Below are positions 57,204 to 64,000 of a stretch of DNA of 64,000 bases, one piece after another (the stretch's first letter is position 1; each line of letters opens with the position of its first letter). The stretch spans positions 86,572,335 to 86,636,334 of the forward strand of contig NC_067483.1 in NCBI RefSeq assembly GCF_947179515.1, read 5' to 3'. A model generated the notes under the pieces. The model was not told where the DNA came from and made no database searches. It was given only the letters and a program-made list of their open reading frames with translations. The DNA is from Apodemus sylvaticus (taxonomy: Eukaryota; Chordata; Mammalia; Rodentia; Muridae). The translations under genes were made by a program, and so were the position numbers.

Positions 57204-57600
57204 CTTCCTCAGGGTTTCCACTGCCACAATGAAACGCCATGACAAAAGAGAAAATGGGGAGGAAAGGGTTTATTTGGCAGCTTACCCTTCCGGATCATGG
57301 TTCTACACTGGAGGAAGTCATGACAGGAACTTAAAGGGGGCAGGTCCGGGGAGCAGGAGCTATAGAGGCATGCTGCTTACTGGCTTACTTCCTCTGGCTT
57401 GTTCAGTCTGTTTTCATATCGAACCCAGGACCACCAGCCCAGGGATGGCACCACCCTCCATGGGCTGGGCCCTCCCACATTGATCACCAATCAAGGAAGT
57501 ACCCTACAGCTGGATCTCATGGAGGCATTTCTTCACCTGAGTCTTCTTTCTCTATGGCAACTCTAGCTTGAGTCAACTGACACACAAAACCAGTCAATAG
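57204..57600 (-). mobile_element. MaLR-like LTR, third copy of the same family
   Basis: Shares 'gaggaaagggtttatttgg', 'ggctgggccctcccacattg', 'tctcatggaggcatttcttc' with the copies at 4343 and 12979. The terminal 'tgtcttag' is lost and a few gaps are present. It sits directly before an ancient L1. Confidence 0.7.
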
Positions 57601-57604
57601 AAAA

Positions 57605-58260
57605 ATCGATATTATTAATGCATAAAGTATTTTTATAATCCAATGATACGAAGACAAATCATACAAAATGGCAAAATATCTGAAGAAAAAAAAAAGACTT
57701 TCAAAATAAAATATGCAAATAGTAGAATACTCATAAAAAGTTGAACCAGTAGGAGAAACACGATAGAAAAATCACAGTGAAAGAGCGCTACCCAGCCAGC
57801 TGTATGCTGCCAGTCAATAGACTGACAGTTTGAGGCAGCAGCAGGCTGCAGTGAAACCACTATGGTACCAATGAGGCCACAAAATTGAAAAGTACCTCAC
57901 AGGAGAGCTTGCTACTCATGTTAAGAAATAATGTCGAATATAAGTACCCTACAACACAGCCTTTGGCTCCTGAAAGAAATGCAATGATATATTCACAGAA
58001 AGATTTGTACATGAATGTTAGAGAAAACTATTCATAGGAAAAATGATATAATGCGATATGTATTCAAAATGGAAGGATGTTCAATAATAGAAAGAAGATC
58101 CAATAATACACATGGGACTGAAGGCCACACACTAGGAGAAACAGTGATGTCACTGAGATAAACTTTAAGTCACCATACAGTGAAATAAGAGCTCCGTGAG
58201 AGGCTGGGCCTTGGAGGAAAGAAAGGGCAGGTGGCAGGAAGGGCAGCCGTAGAGACTGTC
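57605..58260 (+). mobile_element. ancient L1 ORF2 end / 3' region
   Basis: 'atttgtacatgaatgttaga', 'aaactattcataggaaaaatg', 'tattcaaaatggaaggatg', 'actgaaggccacacactagg' follow the L1M 3' order (consensus 'acttgtacatgaatgttcatagc...'). Confidence 0.7.
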
Positions 58261-58356
58261 TTGCCTTCTCCTGTCTGTGATTTTTTTCTACCGCTGTTTC
58301 AGTCCTCCGGAGTCAACTAAGACCTGAAAGTATTACATGAACAGTCCAGAAATAAG

Positions 58357-58570
58357 CAAACCAGTGAGATTGGTCAGTGGGTAAGGCACCTACAATGGAG
58401 CCAGACACTGAGCTCAACCCCCAAGACCTACAGGATGCAATGAGTGAGACAATGTTCACAAATCGCTGTCTCATCTCTACATGCTTGCCACAGCAGTACA
58501 CACGTGCATGGATGCACACACATGTATGTATTCTTACATGCTCACACAGGCGCACACGTCAGGGGAATGG
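58357..58570 (+). mobile_element. B4 SINE
   Basis: 'ccagtgagattggtcagtgg', 'gtaaggcacctacaatggag', 'gagctcaacccccaagacc' then a CA-rich end ('gatgcacacacatgtatg'). Confidence 0.75.
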
Positions 58571-59461
58571 ATGAATAAAATGTAACAGTGAAGTTAAAGG
58601 CCCATTTATGCTTCCAACTGCACACTATCCTGAGTGGTGTGACGACATCTCAGGCTGGTCCACGCTGTGGCGAATGACCCCATCTTTCAGTGTGTCCATG
58701 CTGCATATATTGCCTGATCATGGAGTAGGCATCCCTTCACAGACCAACCATGTGCAGCATCATGATGCTTCTATTCAGACACATTCTTCTTCCCTAATGA
58801 TGGCCTCCATGTGTGGGGGGAGGGGCGAGGAGAGAGACGGAAGAGTGCTGCGTGCTGACTGCGACTGGTTTCAAGGGAGTATAAAACTGTCAAAACTTAT
58901 CCAATTAAATAGATTCATTTAATTGTATAAAATTATTGCTCAATAAAGTTGATGAGGGAAAAAAAGACACCAGCAAATTAGCAGGAATATAATTGATGCC
59001 TCTCGGCCCTGCCTCACTGTTTCATCCTGCCAAGGGGACTAGCTTTCTACTCCAAGAGGAGCAGGAGGGAAGGGAGTGGAAGGAGAGAGCTCACCCGTTC
59101 AGTAAACGCCTGTGGAGTATTCATTTTATTTGTTGTCCCAATAACACCGGTGTTCAGGCTTACAGACAGGAAAATGAAAAGTTTGGCACGGTGAGGTTAT
59201 TTACATTGGCTTCATAGAGTAAACAATAAAGCCCACTTCGCAGCCTCCGTCTTCACAGAAGTGCAAGGCAAAACTTCCTTGTGTACGAGTTCAGCAGGCT
59301 ACCACATGGGGGAAACAAGGACGGACAGAGCCAGGATCCTAGGACGATCAATCAAACCAATCTGCCATTCTATCCTGCTACAGAGCGTCTTGCAAAGTGG
59401 TCCCCACACTTGCGTCTTTGTACGTTTCACAGTGTTTAGTTCAACAGCCAAGTGTAAAGAA
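58571..59461. other. unique sequence, nothing recognised
   Basis: About 890 bp. No repeat assigned; frames up to 104 codons (58608-58922) are unsupported. Confidence 0.5.
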
Positions 59462-59680
59462 TATGGGTGCAAACTCCAGATGCAGAGTTAGGTCCTTACC
59501 CCGGTGCTGTGGATGGCAGGCTCCTCCTACCCCAGTTTCTTCAACTGCTAAATGGAAGCCCATTTATACTTCATCTACTTCATCTACTCCAGAGGGATTT
59601 TTGTGATTAAAACTATAGACAATGAAGCACGTGACACATTAGAGCACACTGAGCTCTCAGTAAACCTCAGCTTCTTCCTT
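59462..59680 (+). mobile_element. MIR SINE
   Basis: 'tgggtgcaaactccagatgc', 'cagtttcttcaactgctaaatg', 'tttgtgattaaaactatagac', 'acactgagctctcagtaaacc' follow MIR 5' to 3'. Confidence 0.65.
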
Positions 59681-59849
59681 CTCTCAATACTCTGCCCACA
59701 ATAGCTAGGTGCAGAAGTGCAGAATTATGTGCGCAAAACCAGCAAGAAGAAGCCAGTTTCTTAGGAGATGGTTCATTTAGCCGAGGTTCCCCTTCCTCCC
59801 TCCCACTGTCTCTCCCTCACAACCTATTACAGTTTCAATGGCTTTGAAT
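59681..59849. other. spacer, nothing recognised
   Basis: Short unique stretch before an L1 remnant. Confidence 0.45.
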
Positions 59850-60058
59850 TAAAAATGTATAACGGATACAGATGGCAAATAAGCACATGAGAAGATGTTC
59901 TCCATCATGTGTCATCAGCAAAATGAAAATTAAAACCATGAGAATCTACTACATACAGATTAGAACAGGCAAAATCCGAACCTATGACAACACCCCGCGT
60001 GGTACGCGGTGAGCAGGGGCAACAGGAGCTACCTTCAAAAGACAGATTGGAGGTTTCA
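59850..60058 (+). mobile_element. ancient L1 ORF2 end, left part
   Basis: 'ggcaaataagcacatgagaag', 'atgttctccatcatgtgtca', 'tcagcaaaatgaaaattaaa' are the typical L1 ORF2 C-terminal codons. Interrupted on the right by a B4 SINE. Confidence 0.8.
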
Positions 60059-60115
60059 TTTTCTTTTTAAAATTTTATGTATTTATTTATTGATTATGTG
60101 TGTGTGCATGTGTGC

Positions 60116-60149
<34 letters not shown>

Positions 60150-60292
60150 CTTTTATGTTCATGTCTACAGTGTATGTGTGGAGGTCAAGGAACAACTCTC
60201 TCCTGTCACTAAAGGGTCTCTGCAGACTGTAATGAGGTCATATCAGCCTTTCTTTGTCGGCTGAGCCATCTCACTGGCCCTTACTGATGTCT
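60059..60292 (-). mobile_element. B4 SINE inserted in an L1
   Basis: Plus strand: T/TTTA-rich tail, a (TG)n array at 60088-60148, 'gtggaggtcaaggaacaact', then 'tcggctgagccatctcactgg'. This is a reversed B4 ending at its 5' terminus at about 60292. Confidence 0.85.
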
Positions 60293-60970
60293 TAAATATT
60301 AACTATACTTTTGCCACATGATAAAGCAACTTTACTTGGTAGTACCTCTTTAAATCAGGTGGAAAAGGAATTCCTACAAAGAATCTTGGCAGTAAATGTT
60401 TCTAACAGTATTGTCCCTGACTGTCCAAACTTGAACACCATCAAGATGTCCTTCAGTTAAGTAAATGGATAAACAACTACAGGACATGCAGACAAGGTCA
60501 TTGCAATAGGCACTGAGAAGAAATGAGCTATGACCCCATGAAGAGACACAACAGAACAGTAGATGCATGGTGCTAAGTGAAAGAAGGCAGTCTGAAAAGA
60601 GAGATGATATCCAAAAGCCAACCATGGAGACCTTGGTAAGCTGGTGGTCCACAAAGGAAGGAAAGCTGTACAGGTGGGTCACAGAGAATGACTAGGGCAG
60701 TGAGACTACTCCACACGACACCGCCACAGCCAGTGCTTGTCAATCAATAGCCATCTTTCCCAGCCCAGACAATGTAAGACAGGGTAAGACAGGGTAAGAC
60801 AGACTTTGAGTGACAGAAACACAGCAATTTGTTTGCTGATTGTAACAAATGTAACAAATGCTCTGCAAGGAGGACCATGATAGTGGGAGAGTCTATGCAT
60901 CTCTGGAGCAAGAACATAGCTCTATACCCTCTACCAATCCTGCTGTAAACCTAAAATCTCTCCATCAAAT
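60293..60970 (+). mobile_element. ancient L1 3' end, right part
   Basis: 'accatcaagatgtccttcag', 'taagtaaatggataaacaac', 'tggtgctaagtgaaagaagg', 'tgatagtgggagagtctatg', 'cctgctgtaaacctaaaatc' follow the L1M 3' UTR in sense orientation. With 59850-60058 it forms one element split by the B4. A 10-bp tandem (gtaagacagg) is present at 60773-60802. Confidence 0.85.
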
Positions 60971-62061
60971 GTGTCTTTCAAAAGAACATATGAGATAGAA
61001 ACTGAAGCCAGACCCAGTTAGAAACCTCAAGTAATACAACACCTTATGAAACAATATATGGTTCATTTATCATTGGTGAATGGTTTTTTTTCTTGCCTTT
61101 CTTTTCTCAGGGAATTAAACTTTCTCAACTATTTGGAAGATTTCCTTCAAAAAGAAAAAGTGAAGAAGCTTGAGGATGGCATACGATAACTAGATAGAGC
61201 AGGTGGGTTTGTAAGAAGCCATATGAAACCTCTTACATTCTTTAGACTTGTCTCATGAATTGCAGAATTGTAAAGTGCTTATTAAGGAAATAATAGATTT
61301 TTTTCAAAATTGCAATCATACCTTTTACATTTACTAAAAATAGTGTATAGACAATGTTCCCACAATTAACAAAGCTGTCTGTTTACCTACCCCGATCCAC
61401 ATCACTAATGAGGTCCAAGGTCACTGGGGGGAAGTAAGGGAGAATGGCTTTGGATCTTTTGTGTGAGATGTTTTTGCCACGTCTGGTGGCCCACATTTCC
61501 CAGGCTGTCAGTGTGAGGACGATCAGAGAAAATAAAACCCATTCACTTAGGTAAACATAGAGAGGTAATAAAATTTAAGTGACTGTATTTTAGACTGGCA
61601 GATCCACCTCAGCAGTTGCAAGAAATAGTCTTAGACTTGGGGCTAAAGAATAGAGCTAAGGAAAAAAAAAAAGAACTTATTACTGTCATTTTAAAAAGTG
61701 ATAAACTCTTTCGAAAAGCTTCAAGAAAAAAAAGCAAATAAGATACAATTATTTGTGGCATAATAATATTTCATTTTCTGTAACTCAATTAGGAGAGCTA
61801 ATGAAGAAATGTGCCGCGCGCCTGCAGGATCCGGTGTAAGCTGGTGAGAGCCAAATTACAAGCAATATTTGTTAAGCAAAATCCATTTATGCTGGAACAG
61901 AGGCATTTAAACATTAATACGAAAAGTAAAATAGAAGACAGTACGAGCTACTTAGGGTATCATCTCAGAATTTGGCGGATCTAACAAACAGACCCACTCC
62001 CGAGATCACCGGAGACACTGTCTGAAGTGTTAAGAGACGTCGCTTTGAATTGTGCAGTATT
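60971..62061. other. repeat-poor AT-rich block
   Basis: No transposon recognised. 61680-61960 has clustered ATTA/TAAT cores and a CpG-bearing patch 'gtgccgcgcgcctgcagg' near 61811, rare in this window. A candidate conserved noncoding element, unproven. Confidence 0.4.
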
Positions 62062-62221
62062 GACAAGCTCCATGGAACGGCTCCATGACGGCTCTGTGGA
62101 ACGTCAGTGCCTCGACAGCTCCATGGAACGTCAGTGCCTCGACGGCTCCGTGGAACGTCAGTGCCTCCACAGCTCTGTGGAACGTCAGTGCCTCGACGGC
62201 TCTGTGGAACGTCAGTGTCTT
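62062..62221 (+). repeat. 27-bp minisatellite, five full units
   Basis: Full units at 62087, 62114, 62141, 62168 and 62195, each 27 bp with a few substitutions, and a partial unit at 62062-62079. The common core is 'tggaacgtcagtgcctc'. Because 27 is divisible by three, both strands remain open (71 codons plus, 74 minus). Confidence 0.97.
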
Positions 62222-62967
62222 GTTTTGAACCTCAGACTTTAGAGTTCTGCACAACTGTCATGAGCGAACACTCACAGAGTTTCCCTTCCCCCTAATCACA
62301 TCTCAATCACCATTTTTGCTAAGTAACTGAAAATGGCACGCCATTGCTCAAAGAGCAGAATATCTTCTTAGAGATTAACGGAATCAAGCAAGGAAAGAGA
62401 AAAGAGAGAGATGGCTCATTTCATCTTTTAATAATTCTTTGGACTCTCCCTGGTTCCTCAGGTGGGGGACGTGGTAATTCCTCCTTCAGGTGCCTTGCTT
62501 AGGACGAAGTTTGTCACTCTAGTTTTTCCTGTGCTGTAGAAGGAGGGTTGGACCTACACTTCCCCGACCCCAGCCACTGGACACCATTGCACTGCCCTGT
62601 CACTTGCTAAACCAGATAAGCAACATCTGGGAAGGATTCTTGAAGCGTTGTTGAAAGGGCAGGCAGCCCAGTGAGCTCTAGGTGATGTCTGTTCAGTACC
62701 CATAGATTTCTCCTGCATTCTTAACCGAATCCTGACTCCACTGAGGTACTCGCCTACCTTATAAATAAATGTTTTAAATGCCCTCAAATTCTTAGTGGTG
62801 ACACAGGAGACAGAAATAGCTGTAACAAGATACAGGGGTGGGATGCTAGGAGCCAGGAGCAGTGTCTCAGTACAACTGAAAAATATGTGCTGATGTACGC
62901 TTTGGAGATCAAATGTGTATGAGGTGATTCTCATCCATTCCAGTAAGTAGGAAAAACTGTTTAATAA
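62222..62967. other. unique sequence, nothing recognised
   Basis: About 750 bp. The 198-codon minus frame (62554-63150) starts inside the L1 3' end to the right and extends here. I do not regard it as coding. Confidence 0.5.
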
Positions 62968-63175
62968 AACATGCACAATACCCACAGGAGGAGATACAGA
63001 GACAAAGTGTGGAGTAGAGGCTGAAGGGAAGACCAGGTCAGGGAAGTGGGAGTGGGTGGGTTGGTGAGCAGGGGGAGGGGGTGGGTTAGGGGGATTTGGA
63101 GGGGAAACCAGGAAAGGGGGTAACATTTGAAATGTAAATAAAGAAAACATCTAATTTTAAAAAAAAAGACAAAAA
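62968..63175 (+). mobile_element. mouse-type L1 3' UTR, internally shortened
   Basis: Begins 'acccacaggaggagatacag', 'agacaaagtgtggagtagag' and then passes directly to the terminal G-rich part 'gggttggtgagcaggggg', 'ggaaaccaggaaagggggt', 'aacatttgaaatgtaaataa' and an A-rich tail. The several hundred bases normally between are absent. Fairly close to modern L1 sequence, hence relatively young. Confidence 0.85.
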
Positions 63176-64000
63176 TGTAGATACCGTGGTTTCACGTGAA
63201 CATTTCTATTCATTGGTCATGGTGAGAGTGGACTTGGCCGAGAGGCCGATCACTCAGCAGTGTTCTTTCTGCCTGCGCAAGAGGAGATACTTAGGGTACT
63301 TACACGACAAGTTTCTTTTCTCTTTTTCCTCATGAAGGCAAAAACAGGCCATGCCATTAAAATCAACAACTCTGAAGGAGGAAGTGAGTTGACTTCTTAA
63401 CAAACTGTCTTCATTGGCTGATGTTCCTTAGGAACTTGGCAGCCTCAAGCCAAAACTCTTCTTAGTTTCCCAGGGCAACACAAATGTGCCCTGTCAGTTA
63501 ATGGGCCCCACTCATCAGGCATAAGCAACAGGAACTCTGCTCACGTTGCTTATGTGCGACACAGCAAGCGCGACACAGCAAGCTGACTGGGTAACTTGAA
63601 GATCATCCCCTCGCTGTGCCTGAGTGGGTGAAGCAGCAGAAGAGCACTTGGCTGACACGTGCAGAGGTGATGGCCTCTTCAAACACTCAGTTCACATATC
63701 TAAGCACCACTGTAACTTGTAAAAAGCCTAACCAATTCCAAATGCCCAGTGACACTTGACCAGGTAACAACTGAATGGATGAAAGTATGTTGCAAAACCC
63801 AAAGTTTTCCAGGTAAATTAATTTTATGAGCAACAAACAGTCAATAACTAAATGTCCACTCAAAATAAGTCAGGCTGAAGAATACAGGCATAAGCCGGAA
63901 AACTTTGAACATGTGGTTGCTCGCATCCCGTAATTACTCCTCCCTCTGTGTTCTTAACCCCTGGGAGGTACTACTGCAGGAGACTGTGCTGAAGAAATAC
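63176..64000. other. unique sequence at the right edge
   Basis: No gene or transposon recognised. A perfect 14-bp tandem duplication lies at 63556-63583. Confidence 0.5.

Noticed and set aside
61440..61530. Possible B1 fragment ('gtctggtggcccacatttccc')
   Set aside because: Only about 20 bp of weak similarity and no tail.
62554..63150. 198-codon minus-strand open frame, the longest in the window
   Set aside because: Its first part is antisense to an L1 3' UTR (Pro-rich from the G-rich strand) and the rest has no recognisable domain.

Overview
This window reads as ordinary rodent genomic DNA, almost certainly from the mouse lineage (genus Mus). The support is a near-consensus mouse-type B1 SINE at 22552-22721 with the 'ggatttctgagttcgagg' core and a 12-bp target-site duplication, B2 SINEs with the 'tgtgtctgaagaca' 3' half, plus B3, B4, ID-like, Lx-type L1, MaLR-type LTR and URR1 elements. 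I see no intact protein-coding gene, no tRNA, rRNA or CRISPR array, and no bacterial-style operon. Every open reading frame I examined is explained by repeats, by the antisense of repeats, or is a short chance frame in unique sequence. The only gene-derived sequence I can name is a 5'-truncated, frameshifted processed pseudogene of ribosomal protein L31 (28446-28783).

Layout. 1-14 kb: unique sequence, an L2-like stretch, a solo LTR nested in another LTR (3949-4800), a URR1 hAT element with terminal inverted repeats and an 8-bp duplication (5914-6118), an L1 3' end, B2 and B3 SINEs, an Lx-type L1 3' UTR (12166-12968) followed by a second solo LTR. 14-25 kb: a 229-bp uninterrupted homopurine tract, poly-G runs, long microsatellites, MIRs, a young-looking B1, and two good CTCF-core-like motifs pointing away from each other (16530-16543 minus, 20854-20866 plus). 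25-35 kb: B3, ancient L1, the Rpl31 pseudogene, B2, B4 and MIR pieces. 35-49 kb: long repeat-poor blocks (best 36893-38397) with scattered SINEs, an ancient L1 end, a B4A with an internal tandem triplication, and a tiny internally deleted B2 with perfect duplications. 49-61 kb: many ancient L1 pieces, a third related LTR, B4s. 61-64 kb: a repeat-poor AT-rich block, a 27-bp minisatellite open in frame on both strands, and an internally shortened L1 3' end.

Nothing here functions as a gene system. The plausible functional content is regulatory (CTCF-like sites, possible conserved noncoding blocks) and structural (homopurine and G-rich tracts, inverted repeats). Repeat family names come from recalled consensus features, not from a database search, and boundaries are approximate unless duplications or terminal motifs fix them. 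I did not find an undescribed biological system.
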